A stretch of DNA of 64,000 nucleotides from NCBI RefSeq assembly GCF_900115545.1, contig NZ_FOWV01000005.1, positions 1-64,000 on the forward strand. Direction: 5' to 3'. The first letter of the stretch is position 1. Each line of letters begins with the position of its first letter. The notes beneath the pieces were generated by a model, which had not been told where the DNA came from, made no database searches, and saw nothing but the letters and a program-made list of their open reading frames with translations. Made by a program: the position numbers and the translations under genes. Below are positions 36,413-47,896 of the stretch, piece after piece. This DNA comes from Ralstonia sp. NFACC01 (lineage in GTDB: Bacteria > Pseudomonadota > Gammaproteobacteria > Burkholderiales > Burkholderiaceae).

Positions 36413-37641
36413 GCAAGGAATACAAGGATCTTCTGGTCGGGCTGGACATCGGCACCTCCAAGGTGGTGGCGGTGGTCGCCGAGCTGCGTCCTGACGGCGC
36501 CTACGAGGTCATCGGCATGGGCCAGACCGAATCGAAGGGGCTCAAGAAGGGTGTGGTCGTCAATATCGAGGCGACCGTCCAGTCGATCCAGAAGGCGCTC
36601 GAAGAAGCGGAGCTGATGGCCGATTGCAAGATCGGCGAGGTCTTCACGGGCATTGCCGGCAGCCATATCCGCAGCTTCAACTCGAGCGGCATGGTGGCGA
36701 TCAAGGACAAGGAAGTCACCTCCACCGATGTGGCCCGCGTGATCGAGACCGCCAAGGCCGTCAACATCCCGACCGACCAGCAGATCCTGCACATTCTCAC
36801 GCAGGAATTCATCATCGACGGCCAGGAAGACGTGCGCGAGCCGATTGGCATGAGCGGCATCCGGCTCGAGGTGAAGGTGCACATCGTGACGGGCGCAGTG
36901 AGTGCGGCGCAGAACATCGTCAAGTGCGTGCGTCGCTGCGGGCTGGAGGTGCACGACCTGATTCTGCAGCCGCTCGCATCAAGCCTGGCCGTGCTGACCG
37001 AAGACGAAAAGGAACTCGGCGTGGTGCTGGTCGACATTGGCAGCGGCACGACCGACATCGCGATCTTCAGCGAAGGCGCGATCCGCCACACGGCCGTGAT
37101 CCCCATCGCCGGCGACCAGATCACCAACGACATCGCGATGGCCCTGCGCACGCCGACGCCGGACGCCGAGGACATCAAGATCCAGTACGGCATCGCCAAG
37201 CAGGTGCTGGCCGATCCGGACGAGATGATCGATGTGCCGGGCGTCGGCGACCGCGGGCCGCGCACGCTTTCGCGTCAAGCGCTGGCTGCCGTGATCGAGC
37301 CGCGCGTGGAAGAGCTGTTCTCGCTCGTGCATCAGGTGGTGCGCGAATCCGGCTATGAGGAACTGCTCTCCAGCGGCGTGGTCCTCACTGGCGGTACCGC
37401 AATGATGCCGGGCATGGTCGAGCTGGGTGAAGACATGTTCTTGAAGCCCGTGCGTGTGGGCGTACCGGAGTACCGCGGCAACCTGCACGAGGTGGTGAAG
37501 AGCCCGCGTTACGCCACCGTGATGGGCTTGCTGCAGGAAGGTCGCGTGCAGCGGGTGCGGGGGCGCAAGGTTGTGGTGCAGTCCGGATCGGCCAAGCAGA
37601 TCTGGACGCGCATGAAGGAATGGTTCATCGGCAACTTCTAA
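36409..37641 (+). CDS. ftsA: Cell division protein FtsA
   Basis: A 410-residue actin-like ATPase that tethers FtsZ filaments to the membrane. Actin-family motifs: GLDIGTSKVVAVVAE (phosphate 1), VDIGSGTTDIAIF (phosphate 2) and GVVLTGGTAMMPGM (adenosine). The SHS2/1c domain lies around residues 85-165. The C-terminal amphipathic helix IWTRMKEWFIGNF is the membrane-targeting sequence. Coupled to ftsQ by ATGA overlap; separated from ftsZ by 140 bases with a hairpin. Confidence 0.96.
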   Translation: MSKEYKDLLVGLDIGTSKVVAVVAELRPDGAYEVIGMGQTESKGLKKGVVVNIEATVQSIQKALEEAELMADCKIGEVFTGIAGSHIRSFNSSGMVAIKDKEVTSTDVARVIETAKAVNIPTDQQILHILTQEFIIDGQEDVREPIGMSGIRLEVKVHIVTGAVSAAQNIVKCVRRCGLEVHDLILQPLASSLAVLTEDEKELGVVLVDIGSGTTDIAIFSEGAIRHTAVIPIAGDQITNDIAMALRTPTPDAEDIKIQYGIAKQVLADPDEMIDVPGVGDRGPRTLSRQALAAVIEPRVEELFSLVHQVVRESGYEELLSSGVVLTGGTAMMPGMVELGEDMFLKPVRVGVPEYRGNLHEVVKSPRYATVMGLLQEGRVQRVRGRKVVVQSGSAKQIWTRMKEWFIGNF

Positions 37642-37668
37642 GCACGTGTGTGCCGGGTGTTGGCGATG

Positions 37669-37686
37669 TGCTCCCTGGGGGGAGCA
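37669..37686 (+). terminator. Hairpin with U-rich downstream tract between ftsA and ftsZ
   Basis: TGCTCCC-TGGG-GGGAGCA is a perfect 7-bp stem 27 bases after the ftsA stop, followed by AGTTGAGTTTCTTGTTTTGATG and TTTTTT. It may be a partial terminator or attenuator, or an mRNA processing or stability element that sets the FtsA:FtsZ ratio. Function is inferred. Confidence 0.45.
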
Positions 37687-37781
37687 AGTTGAGTTTCTTG
37701 TTTTGATGTTTTTTGTTCAGGAACCAGGAGTTGCGGCGGGGAGGCTGCATCGTCTGGGACTGATCACTTCTGGAGGCAATG

Positions 37782-38981
37782 ATGGACTTCGACATGATTG
37801 AAACGGAAATGCAGGACGGCACCATCATCAAGGTGGTCGGCGTCGGCGGCGCGGGCGGTAATGCCGTGCAGCACATGATCAACCGCGGCGTGCAAGGCGT
37901 GGAATTCATCTGCATGAACACCGATGCGCAGGCGCTCAAGCGCTCGACCGCATCGCGCGTGCTGCAGCTCGGCAGCACGGGCCTCGGCGCCGGTGCCAAG
38001 CCCGAAGTGGGCAAGCACTGCGCAGAGGAAGCCCGTGAGCAGATCGCCGACGCACTGCGCGGCGCGCACATGGTCTTCATCACTGCCGGCATGGGCGGCG
38101 GTACGGGTACGGGCGCAGCACCGGTGGTCGCACAGGTCGCCAAGGAAATGGGCATCTTGACCGTGGGCGTGGTCTCCAAGCCGTTCGAATTCGAAGGCGC
38201 ACGCCGCTCGAAGGTTGGCGAGCATGGCGCGAACGACCTCGAAGGCAACGTCGATTCGCTGATCGTCGTGCTCAACGAAAAGCTCTTCGAAGTCATGGGC
38301 GATGATGCCGAGATGGACAAGTGCTTCCAGTGCGCCGACGACGTGCTGCACAACGCAGTGGCCGGCATCGCGGAAATCATCAACGTCGATGGTCTGGTGA
38401 ACGTCGACTTCGAAGACGTGAAGACCGTGATGGGCGAACAAGGCAAGGCGATGATGGGCACGGCCACCGTGTCCGGCGTCGACCGTGCACGTCTGGCCGC
38501 TGAGCAAGCCGTGGCAAGCCCGCTGCTGGAAGGCGTGGACCTTTCGGGCGCGCGGGGCGTGCTGGTCAACATCACGGCCAGCCGCTCGCTCAAGCTGTCC
38601 GAAACCAAGGAAGTGATGAACACCATCCGCAGCTATGCCGCGGAAGATGCCACCGTCATTTTCGGCACGGTCTACGACGATGCCATGGGCGACGCACTGC
38701 GTGTGACCGTGGTTGCGACGGGCCTGGGTCGCGCTGCTCGCAACAAGCAGCAACAGCAACAGACGATGACGCTGCTGAAGACCGGTACGGACAACCAGCC
38801 GGTGGCTTTCGGCGGTAGCGCCGGTCACTCGGTGGCGGCCGCGCCGGACTACAGCAATTTCGACACCCCTGCCGTGTGGCGCAGCTCGCGTGAGTCGGCA
38901 TCGGCTCACGTGGCGGCACTGCAAGAGAAGGGCGTCGACACGTACGACATTCCGGCATTCCTGCGCAAGCAGGCGGACTGA
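37782..38981 (+). CDS. ftsZ: Cell division protein FtsZ
   Basis: A 399-residue tubulin-like GTPase that forms the Z ring. Motifs: IKVVGVGGAGGNAVQHMI at the N-terminus, the GTP loop AGMGGGTGTGAAPVVA (about 103-118), KPFEFEGARRSK, and NVDFEDVKTVM. A Gln-rich linker (NKQQQQQTM) leads to the C-terminal peptide DTYDIPAFLRKQAD that binds FtsA and ZapD. Two ATG codons are adjacent; the second has GGAGG at five bases, so it is chosen. The zapD gene for its bundling partner is also in this window. Confidence 0.96.
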   Translation: MDFDMIETEMQDGTIIKVVGVGGAGGNAVQHMINRGVQGVEFICMNTDAQALKRSTASRVLQLGSTGLGAGAKPEVGKHCAEEAREQIADALRGAHMVFITAGMGGGTGTGAAPVVAQVAKEMGILTVGVVSKPFEFEGARRSKVGEHGANDLEGNVDSLIVVLNEKLFEVMGDDAEMDKCFQCADDVLHNAVAGIAEIINVDGLVNVDFEDVKTVMGEQGKAMMGTATVSGVDRARLAAEQAVASPLLEGVDLSGARGVLVNITASRSLKLSETKEVMNTIRSYAAEDATVIFGTVYDDAMGDALRVTVVATGLGRAARNKQQQQQTMTLLKTGTDNQPVAFGGSAGHSVAAAPDYSNFDTPAVWRSSRESASAHVAALQEKGVDTYDIPAFLRKQAD

Positions 38982-39261
38982 TCGGGCCTGCGTTGGTTCG
39001 ATAGCGCTCGCGCACGTCCGACTGCCTGCGGCACCGCACGCCGCGCGCGGTTCACGGCTCCCCTCCCGTGATCGCCGTTGTGTGATGGCCCGCTGCTCGC
39101 AAGTCGACAGCGCTCGACGAACCGGACACAGTCGTTGCCGCCGGGCAGGTTGGCCTCTGGCCGCCTCCCCGGAAGGGTTCACCCCGCCCGGCGGGTGTAT
39201 CCGTTCGTTGTGCCGCGCGCGGTGCGTTCCGACCCAAGCGGCCTGATAGTGTTGTCTCCCA
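38982..39261. other. ftsZ-peroxiredoxin spacer
   Basis: About 280 GC-rich bases between the ftsZ stop and the strong hairpin at 39262. I see no gene, RNA gene or repeat. A bulged GC-rich inverted repeat around ACCCCGCCCGGCGGGT lies near 39180-39200. Confidence 0.4.
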
Positions 39262-39305
39262 AGACCGCCCGCGTGATTCGTTCACGCGGGCGGTCTCGTT
39301 TTACG
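39262..39305 (+). terminator. Strong intrinsic terminator after the dcw cluster
   Basis: AGACCGCCCGCGTGA-TTCG and its complement TCACGCGGGCGGTCT form a stem of about 14-15 bp, followed by CGTTTTA. It is about 280 bases after ftsZ and the most stable hairpin I see here, probably marking the end of the dcw transcript. Confidence 0.85.
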
Positions 39306-39370
39306 AACCGGCTGCGCGGTCGCGCGGCAAGTTCTATGATCGCGATATCCGCGCACGCTCCCTGACGATC

Positions 39371-39871
39371 ATGATCCAGCCTGGTCAACCGCTTCCCGAC
39401 GCAACGCTCTACGAGTTCTTTGAAGTGGAAAAGGACGGCTGCGCGCTCGGCCCCAATGCTTTCTCCGTCCAGCATCTGGCAGAGGGTAAGACGATCGTCA
39501 TCTTCGGGCTGCCAGGTGCGTTCACGCCGACCTGTTCGGCGCGGCATGTGCCCGGCTACCTCGCCCACTTCGACGCGCTGCGCGCCAAGGGTGTCGACGA
39601 GATATGGTGTGTGTCCGTCAACGACGCCTTCGTGATGGGCGCCTGGGCCCGAACACAGGGAACCGACGACAAAATCCGCATGCTTGGTGACGGCAGCGCA
39701 GAGTTCACCAGCAAGCTCGGCCTTGACCAGGACCTCTCCAAGCGCGGCATGGGCGTGCGCTCGCAGCGCTACGCGATGGTCGTGAAGGACGGTGTGGTAA
39801 CAGCGCTACAGGTGGAAGCGCCCGGGCAGTTCGCCGTCAGCAGCGCCGAATCGATCCTGGCGATACTCTGA
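39371..39871 (+). CDS. Peroxiredoxin (Prx5 type)
   Basis: A 166-residue thiol peroxidase of the Prx5/AhpE-like group that reduces peroxides. The active-site motif is FGLPGAFTPTCSARHVPGY with peroxidatic C55; further cysteines are C24 and C80, either of which might serve as resolving cysteine or none (1-Cys mechanism with glutathione). YVxR-like element GMGVRSQRYAMV is present. It has its own transcription unit between the dcw terminator and lpxC. Confidence 0.9.
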   Translation: MIQPGQPLPDATLYEFFEVEKDGCALGPNAFSVQHLAEGKTIVIFGLPGAFTPTCSARHVPGYLAHFDALRAKGVDEIWCVSVNDAFVMGAWARTQGTDDKIRMLGDGSAEFTSKLGLDQDLSKRGMGVRSQRYAMVVKDGVVTALQVEAPGQFAVSSAESILAIL

Positions 39872-40017
39872 CGCCACGCTGGCGGCTCCCCCAAATGGCG
39901 GAGTACCGCCCGCTATGCCGCCTCGCCTCAAGGCTGATGAGTTCGTGGCCCTGAATCTGCGTGCACTAAGGTTAAGCAGAGTGTGAGCACCCCTAACATC
40001 CCGATACAAAAGTCGTT

Positions 40018-40047
40018 TTGAAGGCAGGGATGTGAAAATGGTATGAT
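40018..40047 (+). promoter_or_regulatory. Putative lpxC promoter
   Basis: TTGAAG (40018-40023), 18 bases, TATGAT (40042-40047), giving a start near 40054 and a leader of about 60 bases before lpxC. It is in an AT-richer stretch. Inferred from sequence only. Confidence 0.5.
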
Positions 40048-40116
40048 TAGGGTTATCACCTATGCAGACCGCATAGATAAAAACAATCGTAGAAATTTCG
40101 TGAGTTGAGGGCGGCC

Positions 40117-41034
40117 ATGTTGAAACAACGCACCATCAAGTCCCTCGTCAAGACCGTCGGCATCGGGTTGCACTCGGGCCGTAAGGTGACGTTGACGTTG
40201 CGCCCGGCAGCCGCAGGCACCGGCATCGTCTTCACGCGCGTTGACCTCGATCCGGCCGTCGAGATTCCCGCTACCGCCAGCGCCATCGGCGACACCCGCC
40301 TTGCGTCCGTGCTGCAAAAAGACGGCGCCCGCGTGTCGACCGTCGAACATTTGATGTCCGCTTGCGCCGGCCTCGGTATCGACAATCTCTATGTCGACGT
40401 CGACGCCGAAGAAATCCCCATCATGGACGGCAGCGCGGCCTCATTCGTGTTTCTGTTGCAATCGGCGGGCATCGAAGAGCAGGGCGCAGCCAAGCGGTTC
40501 ATCCGCGTGCTCAAGCCGGTGGAAATCCGCGAGGGCGACAAACTTGCCCGCCTCGACCCATACTTCGGCTTCAAGCTGTCGTTCACGATCGAATTCCGCC
40601 ACCCGGCTGTCGACAAGACCGGCCAGACGTTCGAGATCGACTTTGCTGACACCAGCTACACGCGCGAAATCGCCCGCGCCCGTACGTTCGGTTTCGCGCA
40701 TGAAGTTGAAATGCTGCGCGAGGTCGGTCTGGCGCGCGGCGGCAGCCTCGACAACGCCATCGTGCTCGACGAGCACCGCATGCTGAACAACGACGAACTG
40801 CGCTATGGCGATGAGTTCGTCCGTCACAAGATTCTCGACGCGATTGGCGACCTGTATGTGGTGGGCCACCCGCTGATCGCTGCGTACACCGCGCACAAGT
40901 CGGGTCATGGCCTGAACAACGCGCTGCTGCGCGCGCTCCTGGCCGACGAAACGGCTTACGAGATCGTGACGTTCGACAAGGTGGAAGAAGCGCCGCGCGC
41001 GTTCCTGCCGCAGTTGCAACCGGCCTTCTCGTGA
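40117..41034 (+). CDS. lpxC: UDP-3-O-acyl-N-acetylglucosamine deacetylase
   Basis: A 305-residue zinc deacetylase, the committed step of lipid A synthesis. Zinc and catalytic motifs: [15 protein letters not shown] (H78), [15 protein letters not shown] and HKSGHGLNN near residues 235-270. The start at MLKQRTIKS has GAGG eight bases upstream. In gamma-proteobacteria lpxC follows ftsZ directly; here a peroxiredoxin gene stands between them and lpxC has its own promoter. Confidence 0.96.
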   Translation: MLKQRTIKSLVKTVGIGLHSGRKVTLTLRPAAAGTGIVFTRVDLDPAVEIPATASAIGDTRLASVLQKDGARVSTVEHLMSACAGLGIDNLYVDVDAEEIPIMDGSAASFVFLLQSAGIEEQGAAKRFIRVLKPVEIREGDKLARLDPYFGFKLSFTIEFRHPAVDKTGQTFEIDFADTSYTREIARARTFGFAHEVEMLREVGLARGGSLDNAIVLDEHRMLNNDELRYGDEFVRHKILDAIGDLYVVGHPLIAAYTAHKSGHGLNNALLRALLADETAYEIVTFDKVEEAPRAFLPQLQPAFS

Positions 41035-41057
41035 TCGGCTGAGCGGTCGTTCGTATG

Positions 41058-41086
41058 AAAAAAGCGCCCTGCGGGGCGCTTTTTAT
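41058..41086. terminator. Bidirectional terminator between lpxC and dciA
   Basis: AAAAAAGCGCCC-TGC-GGGGCGCTTTTTA forms a near-perfect stem with A- and T-runs on either side, 24 bases after lpxC. It reaches into the last codons of the convergent gene. Confidence 0.9.
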
Positions 41087-41604
41087 TTGGGCTTGGCGGC
41101 CGGTGCAACGTGTCGCGCAATCATTTCGGCCAAGGCCTGCCGAAGCGGCGAATCGGGCAGTTCATTGGCCAGGGCCGCCAGGCTGTTGACTCCAACTGCG
41201 GTCATCTTGGCGCGTTTAGGCGGCTTTTCGGTCTCTTGTGGCCATAAACTGTCGTTGCCGCCCTGCGGTTGTACCCGTACACGAATTGCGGTAATCTGCG
41301 ATCCCCGGCGCTGCAGACGCTCCAGCAAGGTGGGTACCACCTGCCGCAAGCGCGCCGCAGCCGCACTATGTGCGGCGAGCAACACCAGAGTCGCTTCGCG
41401 GCTGTCGCGCGCATCGTTCTTGATGCCACCGACCGCCACCCCGCCGCCCAAACCGGGCGGCAGCAGCGACAACACCTCCGCTTCCAACGTCGCCAATTGC
41501 CTGGCCGCCTGCATCAGCGGGCCGACCGAACCGGCACCCGAGAGCCAGTCCTGGACGGGTTTAGCCACAGGCGTCTTGAGAGCGGGATGAACAAAGATTC
41601 GCAT
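41083..41604 (-). CDS. dciA: DciA/DUF721-family protein
   Basis: A 173-residue basic protein. The N-terminal half (residues about 10-115: PVQDWLSG, LMQAARQLATLEAEVLSLLP, then VVPTLLERLQRRGSQITAIRVRVQP) has the helix-strand layout of DUF721 proteins, of which DciA is the replicative-helicase operator or loader in bacteria without DnaC. The tail is Lys/Pro-rich with a predicted C-terminal helix. Location upstream of and divergent from an M23 peptidase and secA is characteristic in this phylum. Assignment rests on context and size as much as on sequence. Confidence 0.72.
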   Translation of the reverse strand: MRIFVHPALKTPVAKPVQDWLSGAGSVGPLMQAARQLATLEAEVLSLLPPGLGGGVAVGGIKNDARDSREATLVLLAAHSAAAARLRQVVPTLLERLQRRGSQITAIRVRVQPQGGNDSLWPQETEKPPKRAKMTAVGVNSLAALANELPDSPLRQALAEMIARHVAPAAKPK

Positions 41605-41673
41605 GCCGGCATTGTAGGGCGCTTCATCGCGCTTTCGTGCTGGTGGGCAGCTTTTTTGTCCGGAAAACGAGCG

Positions 41674-42639
41674 ATGCAGATCATCCTGATTCACCCACGC
41701 AAGGCCGGCGCGATGCACCTGTCGCGACGCGGCGTCTTCGTGGCTATTGGCGCAGTGCTGCTGACCGTGGCAAGCCTGTCCGTTGGTGGGACCTGGTTGG
41801 CGGCCAAGCAGGGGCTGCTGCCGGGTGCGGCTGCTTCCGCGGTTCCTGGCGCAGACCAGCGCGTCACCCGCGAAAACCTCAACCTGATGGCTGCGCGCAT
41901 TGGCGAAATGCAGGCGCAGATCGCGCGCCTGGACGCGCTGGGCGCCCGTGTGTCGGGGCTGGCAGGCGTGCCGCCGCGCGAGTTCGATTTCAAATCACAG
42001 CCGAGCCGTGGCGGGCCGGAGGGTGCATTCTCGCGGCCGATGTCGATGCCGGAAATTCAGTCCGAGCTGAATCGCCTGACGCGCTCGGCAGACCAGCGCA
42101 TCGATTACCTCAGCGTGCTTGAAAGCACCCTGATGGACCGGCAGATCCACGCCAAGATGATGCCGACCGTGCGCCCGGTGGCCACGGGCTACGATTCCTC
42201 GGGCTTCGGCACGCGCATCGATCCGTTCACGGGCCGGCGCACGCAGCATGACGGCGTCGACTTTGTCGGTCCGGTTGGAACGCCCATCGTGGCCGCTGCC
42301 GGTGGCGTGGTGGTGGCCAGCGAGTTCCACCACGAATACGGCAACATGATCGACATCGACCATGGCAACGGCCTGAAGACGCGCTATGCGCACGCGTCCA
42401 AGGTGTTTGTGAAGGTCGGCGACATCGTGAAGGCGGGCGAGCGCATCGCGCTGATCGGCCGTACCGGCCGCGCCACTGGGCCGCATCTGCACTTCGAGGT
42501 GCACGTCAACGATGTCCCGCAGAATCCGGTAGCCTTCCTGGAGAACGCCGGTCAGCCCAAGATGGCAGCCAACAAGGCGCCCGCGCCGAAGGTTGCGGCG
42601 GCCGATATCGGAAAGAGCATGGCGGCGGCCGGCCATTGA
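41674..42639 (+). CDS. M23 family metallopeptidase
   Basis: A 321-residue membrane-anchored peptidoglycan hydrolase or activator of the LytM/M23 family. One N-terminal membrane segment (about 19-42, GVFVAIGAVLLTVASLSVGG), a helical region with LNLMAARIGEMQAQIARLDAL (coiled-coil-like), and the C-terminal M23 domain. Zinc ligands are all present: H192 and D196 in QHDGVDF and H273 in the HLHFEVH motif (H271 also conserved), so it is likely an active endopeptidase rather than an EnvC-type activator. Start MQIILIHPRK, with a fair AACGAG upstream. It precedes secA by 248 bases. Confidence 0.88.
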   Translation: MQIILIHPRKAGAMHLSRRGVFVAIGAVLLTVASLSVGGTWLAAKQGLLPGAAASAVPGADQRVTRENLNLMAARIGEMQAQIARLDALGARVSGLAGVPPREFDFKSQPSRGGPEGAFSRPMSMPEIQSELNRLTRSADQRIDYLSVLESTLMDRQIHAKMMPTVRPVATGYDSSGFGTRIDPFTGRRTQHDGVDFVGPVGTPIVAAAGGVVVASEFHHEYGNMIDIDHGNGLKTRYAHASKVFVKVGDIVKAGERIALIGRTGRATGPHLHFEVHVNDVPQNPVAFLENAGQPKMAANKAPAPKVAAADIGKSMAAAGH

Positions 42640-42887
42640 TCTAGCGCGGGTTGCAATTGGGGCGCCCGTCCCCAGTTCAGCGTGAGTGTGTAGCCGCCCG
42701 GACGACGTTCGTGCGGCCCCAAAGTGCGGCGTTCCTGCCACATCTGGCGGTTCTGCTGCCATCAAGCGGGTGTTTTGCACATGCTAAACTCCCGCCTTTG
42801 CGCCAACCCTTTCTGGGCCGTTGTGCTGCCTGTGTTTCGCGGTCTCTCCGACGCGTTTTCCGGGTGGCTCACCAGCCCTAGCCATCG

Positions 42888-45692
<2,805 letters not shown>

Positions 45693-45723
45693 CGCTGTTT
45701 AGACCTGTTTTCTGTTGATTCAC

Positions 45724-45744
45724 GATGCCCGCAATGCGGGCATC
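45724..45744 (+). terminator. Hairpin after secA
   Basis: GATGCCCGC-AAT-GCGGGCATC, perfect 9-bp stem followed by CTCATTTG. The T-run is weak, so it may be a leaky terminator between secA and argJ. Confidence 0.6.
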
Positions 45745-45765
45745 CTCATTTGAAAGGTGTGCTCC

Positions 45766-46995
45766 ATGGCTGTGAATCTCGTCGCGCCTGCCGCTGACTC
45801 CCTGTTGCCGATCGACGGTGTGGACCTGGGCTGGGCCGAGGCCGGTGTGCGCAAGGCCAATCGCAAGGATGTGCTGCTGGTTCGTATCGCAGAGGGCTCG
45901 ACGGTGGCCGGTGTGTTCACGCAGAACCGTTTCTGCGCGGCACCTGTGCAGGTGTGCCGCGAGCATTTGGCGAGCGGCAAGGGCGCACGTGCGATCGTCG
46001 TGAACACAGGCAACGCGAATGCCGGAACGGGCGCACCGGGCCTCGCGCACGCACGCCAGACCTGCGATGCCGTGGCCAAGCTGCTGGGCGTGTCGGCGGA
46101 GCAGGTGCTGCCGTTCTCCACGGGCGTGATTCTGGAGCCGCTGCCGGTCGATCGCATCGTCGCAGGGCTGCCGGCTGCGCAGGCCAACGCGAAGCCCGAC
46201 AACTGGCTGGCCGCCGCTGAAGCCATCATGACCACCGACACCGTACCCAAAGCAGCGTCCGCCACGTGCACGCTGTCGGGCAAGACCGTGCGCATGTCGG
46301 GCATCAGCAAGGGCGCAGGCATGATCCGCCCGAACATGGCGACGATGCTCGGCTTCATCGCCACCGATGCCAATGTGGATGAAGCTGTGCTTCAAGGTTT
46401 GGTGCGCCACGCGGCTGATCATTCGTTCAACAGCGTGACGGTGGATGGCGATACCTCCACCAACGACTCGTTCGTCGTCATCGCCACGGGCCGTGCCGGC
46501 ACGCCGCGCATCGATTCCGAATCGCACCCCGACTATGCTGCGTTGCGCGATGCGTTGACGGGTCTCGCACAGGAGCTGGCGCAGAAGATCGTGCGCGACG
46601 GCGAAGGCGCGACCAAGTTCATGGCCATCCAGGTTGAGGGTGGCCGCAACGTTGAGGAGTGCCGATTGATCGCCTACGCGGTCGCGCACTCGCCGCTGGT
46701 GAAGACCGCGTTCTACGCTTCGGACCCCAACCTGGGCCGCATCCTGGCCGCCGTTGGCTACGCCGGTGTGACGGACCTCGACGTGAACGGCGTCAACCTG
46801 TGGCTCGACGACGTGTGGGTTGCGCGTGACGGTGGCCGCAACCCCGAATACCGCGAAGAGGACGGCCAGCGCGTGATGAAGCAGGCAGAGATCACCGTGC
46901 GCATCGCACTCGGCCGCGGCAACGCCACCGCCACCGTGTGGACGTGCGATTTCTCGCACGATTACGTGTCGATCAACGCGGACTACCGTTCCTAA
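45766..46995 (+). CDS. argJ: Bifunctional glutamate N-acetyltransferase / ornithine acetyltransferase
   Basis: A 409-residue enzyme that recycles the acetyl group from acetylornithine to glutamate in arginine synthesis. It is made as a proenzyme that cuts itself in the conserved PNMATML motif, between A192 and T193, freeing the threonine nucleophile. The C-terminal DPNLGR and KAxITV-like ([14 protein letters not shown]) blocks fit. Whether it is mono- or bifunctional cannot be told; the presence of argE in the window would allow either. Start at MAVNLVAPA with AAAGGTG upstream. Confidence 0.94.
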   Translation: MAVNLVAPAADSLLPIDGVDLGWAEAGVRKANRKDVLLVRIAEGSTVAGVFTQNRFCAAPVQVCREHLASGKGARAIVVNTGNANAGTGAPGLAHARQTCDAVAKLLGVSAEQVLPFSTGVILEPLPVDRIVAGLPAAQANAKPDNWLAAAEAIMTTDTVPKAASATCTLSGKTVRMSGISKGAGMIRPNMATMLGFIATDANVDEAVLQGLVRHAADHSFNSVTVDGDTSTNDSFVVIATGRAGTPRIDSESHPDYAALRDALTGLAQELAQKIVRDGEGATKFMAIQVEGGRNVEECRLIAYAVAHSPLVKTAFYASDPNLGRILAAVGYAGVTDLDVNGVNLWLDDVWVARDGGRNPEYREEDGQRVMKQAEITVRIALGRGNATATVWTCDFSHDYVSINADYRS

Positions 46996-47011
46996 TTCGG
47001 AGTCAGCCGCT

Positions 47012-47896
47012 ATGTCGTCCGACCTTTCCGCACGGCTCGACCGCTTTCTTGGGCGGCTTGAGCAATGGCTGCCGCCCGAACTGACTGAGGCTGATTGGAA
47101 CGAGGCCGTTGCCTTCCGCTGGCGCAAACGCCAGAGCTTGTTCGGCAACATCGGCTATCTCGTGCCGATCCGCCAGCTGCCGCCGATCCACCTGAGCGAT
47201 CTGCACAACATCGAGCGCCAGAAAGACGCCATCGTCGCCAACACCCGCCAGTTCGTGCGTAAGTTGCCGGCCAACAATGTGCTGCTCACGGGTGCGCGGG
47301 GCACCGGCAAGTCATCGCTCATCAAGGCGTGCCTGAACGAATTCGTGAAGGAAGGCCTGCGTCTTGTCGAAGTCGACAAGGATGATCTGGCTGATCTGGG
47401 CGATATCGTCGAGCAACTGTCGACGCGCCCGGAGCGCTTCGCGATCTTCTGCGATGACCTTTCGTTTGAAGAGGGCGAATCGGGCTACAAGGCGCTGAAG
47501 TCTGCGCTGGACGGCTCGGTGGCAACGCAGTCAGACAACGTGCTGATCTACGCGACGTCCAACCGGCGCCATTTGCTGCCCGAATACATGAAGGACAACG
47601 AGACTTATCAGCACACATCGGATGGCGAAATCCATCCGGGCGAGGTGGTGGAAGAGAAGATCTCGTTGTCGGAGCGCTTCGGGCTGTGGCTGTCGTTCTA
47701 CCCGCCCAAGCAGGATGAATATCTGACCATCGTCGGCCACTGGCTCCGGCATTTCGGCTGCAGCGACGAGGACATCGCCGCTGCGCGTGGCGATGCGCTG
47801 GTCTGGGCGCTCGAGCGCGGTTCGCGCTCTGGTCGCGTGGCATGGCAGTTCGCCCGCGACTGGGGCGGCAAGCATGGGCGGCAGCATGTCGACTGA
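47012..47896 (+). CDS. AAA-type ATPase, DUF815 family
   Basis: A 294-residue P-loop ATPase. Walker A LLTGARGTGKSS (G94-S101), Walker B RFAIFCDDLSFEE (about residues 140-152), and a sensor-like VLIYATSNRRHLLPE. DUF815 proteins are common in proteobacteria but their role is unknown; calls such as putative ATP/GTP-binding protein are usual. It lies 16 bases after argJ and overlaps the start of the Nudix gene, so these three may be cotranscribed. Confidence 0.85.
   Translation: MSSDLSARLDRFLGRLEQWLPPELTEADWNEAVAFRWRKRQSLFGNIGYLVPIRQLPPIHLSDLHNIERQKDAIVANTRQFVRKLPANNVLLTGARGTGKSSLIKACLNEFVKEGLRLVEVDKDDLADLGDIVEQLSTRPERFAIFCDDLSFEEGESGYKALKSALDGSVATQSDNVLIYATSNRRHLLPEYMKDNETYQHTSDGEIHPGEVVEEKISLSERFGLWLSFYPPKQDEYLTIVGHWLRHFGCSDEDIAAARGDALVWALERGSRSGRVAWQFARDWGGKHGRQHVD

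Noticed and set aside
39000-39260. Possible small gene or small RNA after ftsZ
   Set aside because: Only GC-rich frames without ribosome sites and no promoter-terminator pair that brackets an RNA could be seen.
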